From: Dehalococcoidia bacterium
Lineage (GTDB): Bacteria; Chloroflexota; Dehalococcoidia; E44-bin15
Assembly: GCA_041649635.1 (NCBI GenBank)
Contig: JBAZMV010000004.1
Span: forward strand, 181,101-245,100
DNA: 64,000 nucleotides
Direction: 5' to 3'
In this document: positions 50,099 through 59,073 of the stretch, piece by piece
How the letters are laid out: every line of letters begins with the position of its first letter
Position numbering within the stretch: position 1 is the first letter of the stretch
Notes under the pieces: model-generated
The model's database searches: none
Told to the model about the DNA's origin: nothing
What the model saw: only the letters and a program-made list of their open reading frames with translations
Program-made: the position numbers and the translations under genes

Positions 50099-51661
50099 CT
50101 ACGTCCACTGCCAGGCTGTCCTCTTATCGGAGGTCTTCCGCGCGATTAGACCTTTCTCCGCCAGCGTTCCCAGTTCCTGTTCTGCGATGTTCAACGGGGT
50201 GCCGGTCTTAGCCGATATCCTTTGTGCCAGGTCTGACAGCGCGTTCGATCCGTTCCGTGAGTGGCCTGTCTGCTCGATAATATCGAATTTCAAAAGATTC
50301 CATATGAAATCGACGCTCACTTTGCGATGCAGATGTTCCATACACTCCGGATCTCCCTGCGCGGCCCTTTTTCGTATGTCGTCCATAGCGTATGTAATGG
50401 CCTGGTCATACTCGTTGCTGAACTCCATGACCTGAGCCGGGCTCATGTCCGGGGTGCGAGTTATCGGTTTATTGGCGTCATATTTGGCCCAATCGCGCGA
50501 CAGGATTTGGAGGCCGTAATCCTCGGGGTTATCGTAGAGTTCGGTGCCGGGTAAAGGCGACAGGATGTGAAAGCCGTATTTGGCGCCGTATTTTTCGTCG
50601 AGCTCGTGGGCGAAATCCATGGACTGACGCGCCGTCTCAGGAGTCTCGCCCGGCAGACCAAATATGAAAGAGTTGAACACTTTTATGCCAGCTTCCGTAG
50701 CTATCCTGGTGCCGTTTCTTATAGTGTCCGGGGTCGTGCCCTTCTTTATCGTCTTCAATATCTCCGGATTGCCTGACTCGGCGCCGTAGAGCAGCCATTC
50801 GCAGCCGGCCTCTCTCATCAGGCTCAGCATTTTCAGATTGACCGTGTCGGCTCTGGCGAATACATTCCATGCTATCTTAATGTTTCGTTTTATGATGCCG
50901 TCACATATCGCTTTCGCGTGACGCTCGTTGAGGGTGAACGTGTCGTCGACGATGTTTATCTTTCTAAATCCGAACACCTTATTAATCTGCTCGATCTCGT
51001 CCAGCACCAGTTCTGGGTCGCGGAAGCGGACGCGGCGTCCGAACAGGCGGGGCCCGGAACAGAATATGCATTTGAACGGACAGCCCCTGCTGGTGATGAC
51101 GGTGCAGGGGGCGTCGAGGGCCTTATATTTGGAGAGGGGCAGCAGTTCTCTGGCGGGGAGCGGAAGCTCGTTCAGGTCTTCGATGAGGGGGCGCGGCTCG
51201 GTTTTTACCACTGCGCCGTTGCTGCGGAATGCTATCCCCGGCACCTGATGGTAATCCCCGCCCTTCTCGATCGTTCTCACCAGCTCCACCAGGGTTCGGT
51301 CACCCTCTCCGGTGACTATAAGATCTATCCAGGGGGCTTTGAGCAGGGTTTCTTTGAGAGCGAACGTAGCGTGCGGACCGCCGAGCATTGTCACGATGTT
51401 CGGATCGTAATTCTTGCATACGTGCATGATGCGGGAAGCCGTGGGATAGTTCAGTGTGACGCAGGTGGCGCCTACTATATCCGGCTTGAACTGCTCAAGC
51501 TCCCTTCTCAGTTTCTCCGGCGTGTATTTTGAGACCAGATGATCCATTATCTGGACTTCGATACCTTCCTTCTGCAGGGCGGCTGCCAGGTAGGCCAGCG
51601 ACAGCGGAGGGATAGGGTTCTCTTCCAGCGGATAAGGGGTGCTTAACAACAGGACACGCAT
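50099..51661 (-). CDS. B12-binding radical SAM protein
   Basis: A 520-residue class B radical SAM enzyme. The N-terminal cobalamin-binding domain (~1-140) starts MRVLLLSTPYPLEENPIPPL and contains MLGGPHATF. The radical SAM barrel has SRGCPFKCIFCSG (~190-202), the CxxxCxxC cluster site. The C-terminal ~70 residues form a winged-helix-like region. Members act in methylations or ring rearrangements; no substrate can be assigned. Confidence 0.92.
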   Translation of the reverse strand: MRVLLLSTPYPLEENPIPPLSLAYLAAALQKEGIEVQIMDHLVSKYTPEKLRRELEQFKPDIVGATCVTLNYPTASRIMHVCKNYDPNIVTMLGGPHATFALKETLLKAPWIDLIVTGEGDRTLVELVRTIEKGGDYHQVPGIAFRSNGAVVKTEPRPLIEDLNELPLPARELLPLSKYKALDAPCTVITSRGCPFKCIFCSGPRLFGRRVRFRDPELVLDEIEQINKVFGFRKINIVDDTFTLNERHAKAICDGIIKRNIKIAWNVFARADTVNLKMLSLMREAGCEWLLYGAESGNPEILKTIKKGTTPDTIRNGTRIATEAGIKVFNSFIFGLPGETPETARQSMDFAHELDEKYGAKYGFHILSPLPGTELYDNPEDYGLQILSRDWAKYDANKPITRTPDMSPAQVMEFSNEYDQAITYAMDDIRKRAAQGDPECMEHLHRKVSVDFIWNLLKFDIIEQTGHSRNGSNALSDLAQRISAKTGTPLNIAEQELGTLAEKGLIARKTSDKRTAWQWT

Positions 51662-51781
51662 ATTTCGCCTCGATTATTAATTTTTAGCGCATCTATTATA
51701 TCTTAAGTCGCGGTTTTAGCCAAACGCCCTTACATCTAGGATATAACAGATATGGAATATGTAAATTTGTATAAATTTATT

Positions 51782-52795
51782 TTAAAGCCCCTTGCCGGCG
51801 ATGTATTTCACCAGGTCGGCGACGCGGCAACTGTAGCCCCACTCATTGTCGTACCATGAGACGACCTTGATCATATTATCCGCGATAACCATCGTTGACA
51901 GTGCGTCGACGATTGAACTGGCCGGGTTGCCCTTGAAGTCGACGCTCACCAGCGGCTCTTCACAGTATACCAGGATATTTTTAAGCGGGCCCTCGGCCGC
52001 CTTTTTCAGCGCGGCGTTCACGTCCTCCGCCTTGACGTTTTTCGACAGTTCGGCTACAAAGTCGACCACGGATACGGTCGTTGTCGGCACGCGGTAAGCC
52101 ATGCCGTGAATCTTGCCCTTAAGCTCCGGCATTACCATAGTCACCGCTTTGGCCGCGCCGGTCGTGGTCGGGATGATGCTCATGCCCGCGGTGCGCGCCC
52201 GTCGCAGGTCCTTGTGAACCTGGTCGAGGATGCGCTGGTCGTTGGTGTAGGCATGAATCGTTGACATCAGGCCTTTCTCTATGCCGAACGTTTCATGGAG
52301 CACCTTAACTACCGGAGCGATGCAGTTGGTGGTACAGGAGGCGTTTGAAATAATCTTATGCTTGGCCGGGTCATACTGCTTCTCATTAACGCCCAGAACG
52401 ATGGTGATGTCTTCTTCCTTGGCCGGAGCGGAGATTATCACTTTTTTGGCTCCGCCCTTCAGGTGGGCGGCTGCTTTGGGGCCGTCGGTGAAAAGGCCGG
52501 TGGATTCCACTACTACCTCGGCTCCGTATTTGGACCATTCTATCTTGGAAGGGTCTCTCTCGGAGATCACCTTTACAGCTTTGCCGTCGACGACTATGGC
52601 ATCTTCTTTGGCTTCCACCGTGCCTTTGTATATCCCGTAATTGGAGTCGTATTTGAAAAGATGGGCGTTGGTTTTGGTGTCGGCGAGGTCGTTCACGGCG
52701 ACTACTTCCAGGCTGCCCGCGTGGTTTTCAATAACTGCCTTCAGTACCTGCCTGCCGACCCGTCCGAATCCGTTGATACCTATCTTTGTTACCAT
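51782..52795 (-). CDS. gap: Glyceraldehyde-3-phosphate dehydrogenase
   Basis: A glycolytic/gluconeogenic enzyme of 337 residues. The ATG at 52795 has AGGAGG upstream; longer forms would run into the 2-hydroxyacyl-CoA dehydratase-like gene. Motifs: KIGINGFGRVGRQVLK (NAD), the active site SNASCTTNCIAPV (Cys ~150), TTTGAAKAV and WYDNEWGYSCRV at the C-terminus. It follows enolase in the same direction, grouping lower-glycolysis genes. Confidence 0.97.
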   Translation of the reverse strand: MVTKIGINGFGRVGRQVLKAVIENHAGSLEVVAVNDLADTKTNAHLFKYDSNYGIYKGTVEAKEDAIVVDGKAVKVISERDPSKIEWSKYGAEVVVESTGLFTDGPKAAAHLKGGAKKVIISAPAKEEDITIVLGVNEKQYDPAKHKIISNASCTTNCIAPVVKVLHETFGIEKGLMSTIHAYTNDQRILDQVHKDLRRARTAGMSIIPTTTGAAKAVTMVMPELKGKIHGMAYRVPTTTVSVVDFVAELSKNVKAEDVNAALKKAAEGPLKNILVYCEEPLVSVDFKGNPASSIVDALSTMVIADNMIKVVSWYDNEWGYSCRVADLVKYIAGKGL

Positions 52796-52847
52796 TACAC
52801 CCTCCTTTGATTTTGTCGATTTCTTTAAACAACTGATTAAGAATTGC

Positions 52848-53897
52848 TCAACTTCCTGTGTCTCCATTAGAGGGCAAACACATGGGTTCACCCCTGCTTC
52901 GATTCTTATCGCGATGGTTCTTTACTACATCGAGGAACGCCTCTAGTCGCGTTTTAAGGTGCTGTGTCAGATTGTATTCGTTATTGCCTTCAACAGTCAA
53001 CATTGGCAGCTTGATATGTTCGCGTATTACGATGTCTCCGATGCCGCGGTGGCAGAACGCCTGGACGTAGTGTATAACACCGTCCACGCGGCGTCTCTCA
53101 AGCTCCGGCAGTATATCTTCGATCCGCTGCGAGAGTGAATAAGGGTATGTATATTTACAGTATTGCTCACAGAGGGAGCTGCATTCGTTCGGCATGGCGA
53201 ACTGGCGCTGTATCTCGTTGAAAACGATGCGCGCGCCGCAGCGTTCCAGGAATCGGTAGAGGTCTCTGCCGAAGACGGACGGCACGCCTATGTATGCCAG
53301 CCGGATCATGTCATCGCCGTAAGGTTTCCTCGATCGGCATTCGCTTAACAATCGATTCAATCCGTTCTCGTACTCGCTCACGTCGCCGTTGAAATCGGAG
53401 GCGGATACCAGCCAGAAGTGGTTCTCGAAGCCGCTGACGAAGCCTTCTTTCCAGGTCATCTTGTCGAGCTCACGCGCCAGCGAGCGCGGCCGTTCGAGTT
53501 CTAATCGCACCTTTTCCGCCTCATCGACCGTGGCGCCGAGCGTTTTGGCCAGCGATTCTAGGCAGGCCTGCATGTGCAGCAGGTTGGGGTTGTCAGGATA
53601 GGCGAACGGTATCGCGTTCACGCCCTTAAGCTTGAGCACCTCCATGAGCATCTGCGTGTTGGAGCAGTCGCCGTTGGTGACACAGATCACCGGGTCGATG
53701 CCCCGCTCCATAACAGTGCCGTATATCCCCTTGATCCAGGTGCAGCAGTTGATGGGGAAGCCGGCGCGCTCGGCCTTTGTCACTAAGCGCTCCGGGTTGG
53801 GGTCGGATATGAAGACATTGTTGAGGTCGATGGGCTGGCAGCCAGCGGCCAGCAGGACCTCTGTCGGGACCGTTGTTGTTATGCCGATGGTTTTCAT
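52848..53897 (-). CDS. 2-hydroxyacyl-CoA dehydratase subunit (HgdB-like)
   Basis: A 349-residue protein of the HgdB/FldC family. The cysteines expected for a [4Fe-4S] cluster are present in INCCTWIKGIYG (~49), NGDCSNTQ (~75) and QAFCHRGIGD (~281). Canonical enzymes are heterodimers activated by an HgdC ATPase; neither partner is adjacent. It overlaps the enolase stop by four bases, an unusual association that may point to a role other than amino-acid fermentation. Confidence 0.85.
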   Translation of the reverse strand: MKTIGITTTVPTEVLLAAGCQPIDLNNVFISDPNPERLVTKAERAGFPINCCTWIKGIYGTVMERGIDPVICVTNGDCSNTQMLMEVLKLKGVNAIPFAYPDNPNLLHMQACLESLAKTLGATVDEAEKVRLELERPRSLARELDKMTWKEGFVSGFENHFWLVSASDFNGDVSEYENGLNRLLSECRSRKPYGDDMIRLAYIGVPSVFGRDLYRFLERCGARIVFNEIQRQFAMPNECSSLCEQYCKYTYPYSLSQRIEDILPELERRRVDGVIHYVQAFCHRGIGDIVIREHIKLPMLTVEGNNEYNLTQHLKTRLEAFLDVVKNHRDKNRSRGEPMCLPSNGDTGS

Positions 53898-55180
53898 TTT
53901 CCCAGGTTATATAGCGCGTTCATTCCGGGGAAGCGGGCGTGGTCTCCCAATTCGTGCTCTATCTCCAGCAGCCGGTTATATTTGACCGAGCGCTCGCTGC
54001 GGCATGGAGCACCCGCCTTGATAAGCCCCGTGTTCTTGGCCACGGCCAGGTCGGCGATGAAGGTGCTGGCCGTATCTCCCGAGCGGTGGCTTATGACCGC
54101 CGTCCATTTCGCATCCTTGGCCATGTCGATGACCCTTAGCGTCTCGGTCAGCGTTCCTATCTGGTTCATCTTGATGCAAATAGAGTTGGAAGCCTTGTCG
54201 CTGATGCCTTTGGCCAGCAGGTCGGGCTGTGTGGAATAAAGGTCGTCGCCGACTATCTGCACCTTGCTTCCAAGCTTGCCCGTCAGCAGCTTCCAGCCGT
54301 CCCAGTCCTCCGGAGCCATGCCGTCCTCGATGCTGATAATGGGGTATTCTCCGGCCAGCCGGCCGTAGTATTCCACCATCTCGGCGCTGGTAAAGGAGAC
54401 TCCTTCTTTTGGCAATACGTATTTGCCGTTTTTATATAGGTCGACACTCCTGGAGTCTATGGCGATGAAGCAATCTACCCCCGGCTTATATCCGGCAGAT
54501 TCTATGGCGTCAACGAGGAATTGCAAGGCTTCCCGATTCGATTTAAGGGAAGGCACAAAGCCGCCTTCGTCTCCGACGCCGGTGTTGAGCTTCTTGTCCA
54601 TGAGGAGCCAGCCTAACTTCTGATATATCTCGGCGCACATCCTGACGGCTGTACTAAATTTAGATGAGCCTAAGGGCGTTATCATGATCTCCTGCACATC
54701 CATGGAATCGATGGCATGTCTCCCCCCGTCTATCATATTCATCATCGGAACAGGCAAGGTATTAGCTTCTTCACCGCCAATGTAGCGATATAGAGGCATT
54801 TTATGAAAAGCAGCTGCGGCGCTGGCAAGGGCCAGGGAGACACCAAGTAAAGTATTTGATCCGAGTTTGGATTTCCTGGGTGAGCTGTCCAGATCTATCA
54901 AACGCCTGTCTATAGCCTCCTGGTCGCGTACGGTCATACCGATGAGCGCGGGCTCGATAATTTCATCTATGTTGCTGATTGCTTTGAGCACGCCGAGTCC
55001 GCAGAACCGGTTCTTATCGCCGTCGCGCAGTTCCACGGCTTCGTGGGTGCCGGTGGGCGCTCCGGAAGGCACCGAGGCGTGGCCGGTGGTGTCGTCGGTG
55101 AGCCTTGCATCCACCCATAATGTCGGATAACCGAGAGAGTTCAGTATTTCCCTGGCGATCAATGCTTCAATAGAGGCCAT
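53894..55180 (-). CDS. eno: Enolase (divergent)
   Basis: Enolase interconverts 2-phosphoglycerate and phosphoenolpyruvate. The 428 residues cover the whole family. It is diverged in several signature sites: PSGAPTGTHEAVELRDG for PSGASTG, MNMIDGGRHAIDSMDVQEIMI for NGGAHA. The active-site residues are kept: His of GGRHA, Glu of DVQE, GDEGGF, metal ligands in AID, SIEDG and GDD, the Lys of IKMNQIGTL, SHRSG and the Lys of ERSVKYN. The C-terminal GAPCRSERSVKYNRLLEIE is close to consensus. Confidence 0.92.
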   Translation of the reverse strand: MASIEALIAREILNSLGYPTLWVDARLTDDTTGHASVPSGAPTGTHEAVELRDGDKNRFCGLGVLKAISNIDEIIEPALIGMTVRDQEAIDRRLIDLDSSPRKSKLGSNTLLGVSLALASAAAAFHKMPLYRYIGGEEANTLPVPMMNMIDGGRHAIDSMDVQEIMITPLGSSKFSTAVRMCAEIYQKLGWLLMDKKLNTGVGDEGGFVPSLKSNREALQFLVDAIESAGYKPGVDCFIAIDSRSVDLYKNGKYVLPKEGVSFTSAEMVEYYGRLAGEYPIISIEDGMAPEDWDGWKLLTGKLGSKVQIVGDDLYSTQPDLLAKGISDKASNSICIKMNQIGTLTETLRVIDMAKDAKWTAVISHRSGDTASTFIADLAVAKNTGLIKAGAPCRSERSVKYNRLLEIEHELGDHARFPGMNALYNLGK

Positions 55181-55190
55181 TTTCCCCTCC

Positions 55191-55727
55191 TTATCCGATG
55201 CCGTCTAAGGCTTTCTCAACGGCGTCCGATGCATCTCTGGCGATGATAATCGAGACTTCCTTAGATTTACCGTTGGCAAGTTTCCATGTGCCGAGGCCTA
55301 TAACAGGTATTTTCTCCTGCAGAGCGTAGGCTATCTCCGAGAGGGTTCCGTATTTCCCGCCGATGGCGATGGCCGCCTGTCCCGTTCGTACGACGATGGG
55401 GTTCCTGGTATAACCCATGCCGGTGAGTATAGGTATGTCGACATGCGGGTTGGCATCTTTGCGGTTGTTGCCCGGCAGGATGCCGACGGTGAGCCCCCCT
55501 TCGGACTTGGCCCCGCGGCATGCGGCCTCCATTACGCCGGTGAGACCGCCGCAGATGACGACAGCGCCGCGCCTGGCCAGCTCGCGGCCTACTTCCTCGG
55601 CGAGCCTGGCCTCTTTGGCGCTGCACTTGCTGGCGCCTATCACGGAGATGAAAATCCTGTCCTTCAAATCAATAGCCTCTATATCTGGGTGAAGGCGATT
55701 ATAGCATTCCTTAAGTGTTTGTGGCAA
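55191..55727 (-). CDS. LOG/TIGR00725-family nucleotide-binding protein
   Basis: A 178-residue SLOG-superfamily protein. ISVIGASKCSAKEARLAEEV (~27-46), CGGLTGVMEAACRGAKSEGG (~59-78) and GKYGTLSEIAYAL (~122-134) match the TIGR00725/YvdD-like group that binds nucleotide ligands, rather than true lysine decarboxylases. Function unproven. It lies between pth and eno in the same direction. Confidence 0.88.
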   Translation of the reverse strand: MPQTLKECYNRLHPDIEAIDLKDRIFISVIGASKCSAKEARLAEEVGRELARRGAVVICGGLTGVMEAACRGAKSEGGLTVGILPGNNRKDANPHVDIPILTGMGYTRNPIVVRTGQAAIAIGGKYGTLSEIAYALQEKIPVIGLGTWKLANGKSKEVSIIIARDASDAVEKALDGIG

Positions 55728-55745
55728 ATAAGATGCCGCGCCGTC

Positions 55746-56312
55746 CTAGTTGTATCGATTCATAGCGGCCTCGAGGCCTTCGCTTAAGATGCAGTCGACT
55801 GCGTCGGCAACGGTCGCTATGGCTTGATCGATGGCTCGCCTGTCCTCCGGCGGGAAGTTGCTCAGCACGTACGATACCTCGTCATTGTCCGGCCGCCCGA
55901 TGCCGACGCGGATGCGGGTGAAAGCGTCACTTCCTATGGAGCTGATAATCGAGGCCAGGCCCTTGTGGCCGCCGGAGCCGCCCTGCGGGCGTATGCGTAT
56001 CTTGTCCACAGGCAGGTCCATATCATCGCAAATTACGATGATATCGGAGACAGAGGCTTTGAAGCGGTGCATCAGTTGCGATACCGCCTGACCGCTGAGG
56101 TTCATGAAGGTGGTTGGTTTGGCCAGCACTACCGCCGTGCCGTCGATGTCGCTTATGCCGAATCTGGCGCGCATGCTGCGATCGCGCCACCTGCGTTCTT
56201 TGATCTCGATCCTGTGGCGGCGCGCGAAATAATCGAGGCATCGGAAGCCCACGTTATGCCGGTTACCGGCATAACCTTTACCCGGATTCCCGAGCCCGAT
56301 TATAAGTTTCAT
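55746..56312 (-). CDS. pth: Peptidyl-tRNA hydrolase
   Basis: A 188-residue essential enzyme that frees tRNA from drop-off peptides. IIGLGNPGKGYAGNRHNVGF (~3-22) includes the catalytic histidine; VLAKPTTFMNLSGQAV (~61), DDMDLPVDKIRIRPQGGSGGHKGL (~93-116) and FTRIRVGIGRP (~129) complete the site. Length is normal. It is 18 bases from the LOG-like gene. Confidence 0.96.
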   Translation of the reverse strand: MKLIIGLGNPGKGYAGNRHNVGFRCLDYFARRHRIEIKERRWRDRSMRARFGISDIDGTAVVLAKPTTFMNLSGQAVSQLMHRFKASVSDIIVICDDMDLPVDKIRIRPQGGSGGHKGLASIISSIGSDAFTRIRVGIGRPDNDEVSYVLSNFPPEDRRAIDQAIATVADAVDCILSEGLEAAMNRYN

Positions 56313-56335
56313 AGTATCAAGACTGCGTCCTGAGA

Positions 56336-56773
56336 TTAGCCCCCGGCAAGTTTCTTGCCCAGGACTTTAAGCTCGGCGATATCCTCCGGCGTCGGTTTTC
56401 CCTTGGCCATCACGCCATCTCCTACTTTTTTCAGGCTGTAGGCAAAGGCAATGCCGTCCAGGACATCCAGGGCCTTTCGTTTGCCCATGCCGCTGCTGGT
56501 GAACGTGCAGTAGGGCTTGTCCTTCGTTTTCTCGCGGCACTGGATGAGCGTCCGGTCGAAGAAGTCCTTCAACGCTCCGGATATGTATCCGAAGGTCGTC
56601 TGTGAGCCGAAGGCCACGGCGTCGCATGATATGAGATCTCTCTCCGTTGTGTCGGCTGCCTTTTTCATAACCACGGTCGCGCCGTTTACGGATTTGGCCC
56701 CTTCAGCCAGGGCATTAGCCATCTCCTCTGTATTGCCTGTCTGGCTGGAGTAAACTATAAGTACTTTGGTCAT
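56336..56773 (-). CDS. Flavodoxin-like protein
   Basis: A 145-residue FMN-binding fold: LIVYSSQTGNTEEMANALAE (phosphate loop, ~5-24), DAVAFGSQTTFGYISGALKDFFDR (~50-73) and TFTSSGMGKR (~88). It is compact, like WrbA-related short flavodoxins. It likely carries low-potential electrons or acts as an NAD(P)H:quinone reductase; no partner is adjacent. Confidence 0.88.
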   Translation of the reverse strand: MTKVLIVYSSQTGNTEEMANALAEGAKSVNGATVVMKKAADTTERDLISCDAVAFGSQTTFGYISGALKDFFDRTLIQCREKTKDKPYCTFTSSGMGKRKALDVLDGIAFAYSLKKVGDGVMAKGKPTPEDIAELKVLGKKLAGG

Positions 56774-56819
56774 CAGGTTAGCTCCTCTCTAAAGCTGTCG
56801 ATATTATCGAATTACTATT

Positions 56820-56920
56820 ATATCAACCCCCTGATATCCCCCATTCTTGGGGGATTCAAAAAATGATAGGGGACACCCCTAATACCCCGTCAGGAGAGAT
56901 TTCTCTCCTGTACCTCTCTT
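56820..56920. repeat. Interspersed palindromic repeat, family A, copy 2
   Basis: Same module order as 11311-11416: TATCAACCCCCTG, ATCCCCCATTC-TTGGGGGAT, GATAGGGGACACCCCTAA, ACCCCG, CAGGAGAGA-TTTCTCTCCTG, ACCTCT. Here no T-run follows the first hairpin, so terminator function is lost or was never present. Confidence 0.8.
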
Positions 56921-57044
56921 AAAGTAACCTCTCCATCTGCAAGGGAAGAGGGCTAAGATGAAGATTCTCAACTCGCACAGCCACAATTCTCAAGAATCCG
57001 TATAAACCTGTCTGGATTCTGAGAAAATCATGTAAGGTGCCCTT

Positions 57045-59054
57045 TTATTTGATCAGCTTGAGGAATTCATCCTCGCCGATTATTTTAACACCAAGCTTTC
57101 GCGCCTTTTCCAGCTTCGAACCGGGATCGGCGCCCGCCACTACGTACGTCGTCTTCTTGCTTACGCTCGATCCCACCCCTCCGCCGAGCGCCTTTATGCG
57201 CGTCTCCGCCTCGCTTCGAGTAAATGATGCGAGCGTTCCGGTTAGCACGAACTGCTGTCCTTTGAACGGCAGGTCTTTCTTCGCGCCTTCGCGTTCCTTC
57301 AAAGCGACGCCTGCTTGCTCCAGCCTCTCGATTATACTACGGTTCACAGCTTTTTGGAAAAAGGCTACGATGCTACCCGCTATCTTCGGGCCGATAGCAG
57401 GTATCTGCGTCAGTTCCTCTTCGGTTGCTTGCGACAGCGCGTCGATGCTGCCGAAGTGGTTTGCCAGTATGTCTGCGATCTCAGCGCCCACATGCCTTAT
57501 GCCCAGCGCAAAGATGAGCCTTTCTAAAGATCGACCCTTGCTTTCATCGATGGCTTCGAGCATGTTATTTGCGCTCTTCTCTTCTATACCGTTAATGGTC
57601 AGGAGCTGTTCTTTGGTCAGGTAATAGAGGTCGGATGCGTCCTTTACCAGCCCATTTGATATGAGGGATGCTGCTATCTTCTCGCCGACGCCGTCTATAT
57701 CCATTGCGTTGCGCGAGACGAAGTGCTCGACCAGACGGTGCAACTGCGCCGGGCACGACGCGTTTGTGCACCGCGCTGCGGCCTCGTCCGCTGATTTGTA
57801 CACCTCGCTGCCGCATGAAGGGCAACGGTCGGGCATGACGAATTCTTTTTCCTCTCCGGTGCGTTTCGATATCACGGGGGCCACGATCTCGGGAATCACA
57901 TCGCCGGCCCGTTGCACTATCACCGTGTCGCCGATGCGCAGACCTTTGCGCCTGATGTCCTCCTCGTTATGCAGCGTCGCCCGCTTGATCGTAACGCCGC
58001 TCACGGAAACAGGCTCGAGAATAGCGTATGGATTGAGGCTTCCGGTGCGGCCCACATTTATGCCTATGTCGAGAAGCTTTGTCGTTGCCTGTATCGCGGG
58101 GAACTTGTAGGCCACAGCCCAGCGCGGGTCGTGGCCTACCGCACCCAGCGTCTCCTGCAGCGCGAGGGAGTTGACCTTGATGACGACGCCGTCAGCCTCG
58201 AAGTCGAGTTTCTCGCGCCAGTCGCACCAGCGGTGGTAATATCTGGTAGCCTCATCAATGTTTGCGGTCTTAGCGCTGTAGGGACTTATGCGAAATCCAA
58301 GCGATTTGAGGTACTCCATCATTTCCCAGTGCGTAGCCGGCGCCTTGACCGACGGGTCGTCGATATAGCCTATGGCGTAGATGTATATATCGAGAGGGCG
58401 CCTGGCCGTGACGCGCGGGTCCAACTGTCTAAGCGACCCGGCCGCCGCATTGCGCGGGTTGGCGAACAGCGGCAGTTCCTCCGCGGCGCGCTCCCTATTC
58501 AGCTTTTCGAAGCCTTTCTTGGAAAGGTACACCTCGCCGCGCACCTCGAATTTCCGCGGGGCGTTTTTGGGCACGGCCAGCGGTATGCTCTTGATTGTGC
58601 GCAGATTTTGCTTGATGTCCTCGCCGCGGAAACCGTCGCCGCGGGTGGCGCCTCTCATTAACTTGCCATCGACATATGTCAGCGCCACGGCGAGCCCGTC
58701 CATCTTAAGTTCGCAGACGAAGTCCATGGCCTGGTTTGGAACCAGATTCGAGATTCTCTTGTGCCAGGCGAGCAGTTCATCGTCGGAGAAGACGTTGGCC
58801 AGGCTGAGAAGCGGTTTTGGATGCTCGACGGTTCCGAACTCGGCGAGGGGGGCGGCGCCCACGCGCTGGGTGGGGGAGTCGGGGGTGATCAGCTCCGGAT
58901 GCTGTTCCTCCAGACTGCGCAGGTCGACCATCATGCGGTCGTATTCGGCATCGGATATCTCCGGGCTGTCCAGAGCGTAGTAACGATAACTATGATAGCT
59001 GAGCCGCTCCCGCAGCTCAGCTATCTGTTTTTTTGCTGTTTCGATGTCCGGCAC
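57045..59054 (-). CDS. ligA: NAD+-dependent DNA ligase
   Basis: A 669-residue complete LigA. Ia domain (~1-65), nucleotidyltransferase domain with the adenylated lysine in CELKMDGLAV (~113-122), OB fold, four-cysteine zinc finger (CPSCGS...CTNASC, ~405-430), helix-hairpin-helix motifs (~465-575) and a C-terminal BRCT domain (~590-669, GGGVGSSVSKKTTYVVAG). It seals nicks in replication and repair. Confidence 0.97.
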   Translation of the reverse strand: MPDIETAKKQIAELRERLSYHSYRYYALDSPEISDAEYDRMMVDLRSLEEQHPELITPDSPTQRVGAAPLAEFGTVEHPKPLLSLANVFSDDELLAWHKRISNLVPNQAMDFVCELKMDGLAVALTYVDGKLMRGATRGDGFRGEDIKQNLRTIKSIPLAVPKNAPRKFEVRGEVYLSKKGFEKLNRERAAEELPLFANPRNAAAGSLRQLDPRVTARRPLDIYIYAIGYIDDPSVKAPATHWEMMEYLKSLGFRISPYSAKTANIDEATRYYHRWCDWREKLDFEADGVVIKVNSLALQETLGAVGHDPRWAVAYKFPAIQATTKLLDIGINVGRTGSLNPYAILEPVSVSGVTIKRATLHNEEDIRRKGLRIGDTVIVQRAGDVIPEIVAPVISKRTGEEKEFVMPDRCPSCGSEVYKSADEAAARCTNASCPAQLHRLVEHFVSRNAMDIDGVGEKIAASLISNGLVKDASDLYYLTKEQLLTINGIEEKSANNMLEAIDESKGRSLERLIFALGIRHVGAEIADILANHFGSIDALSQATEEELTQIPAIGPKIAGSIVAFFQKAVNRSIIERLEQAGVALKEREGAKKDLPFKGQQFVLTGTLASFTRSEAETRIKALGGGVGSSVSKKTTYVVAGADPGSKLEKARKLGVKIIGEDEFLKLIK

Positions 59055-59073
59055 GAAGGTTCAACTCCGGCGA

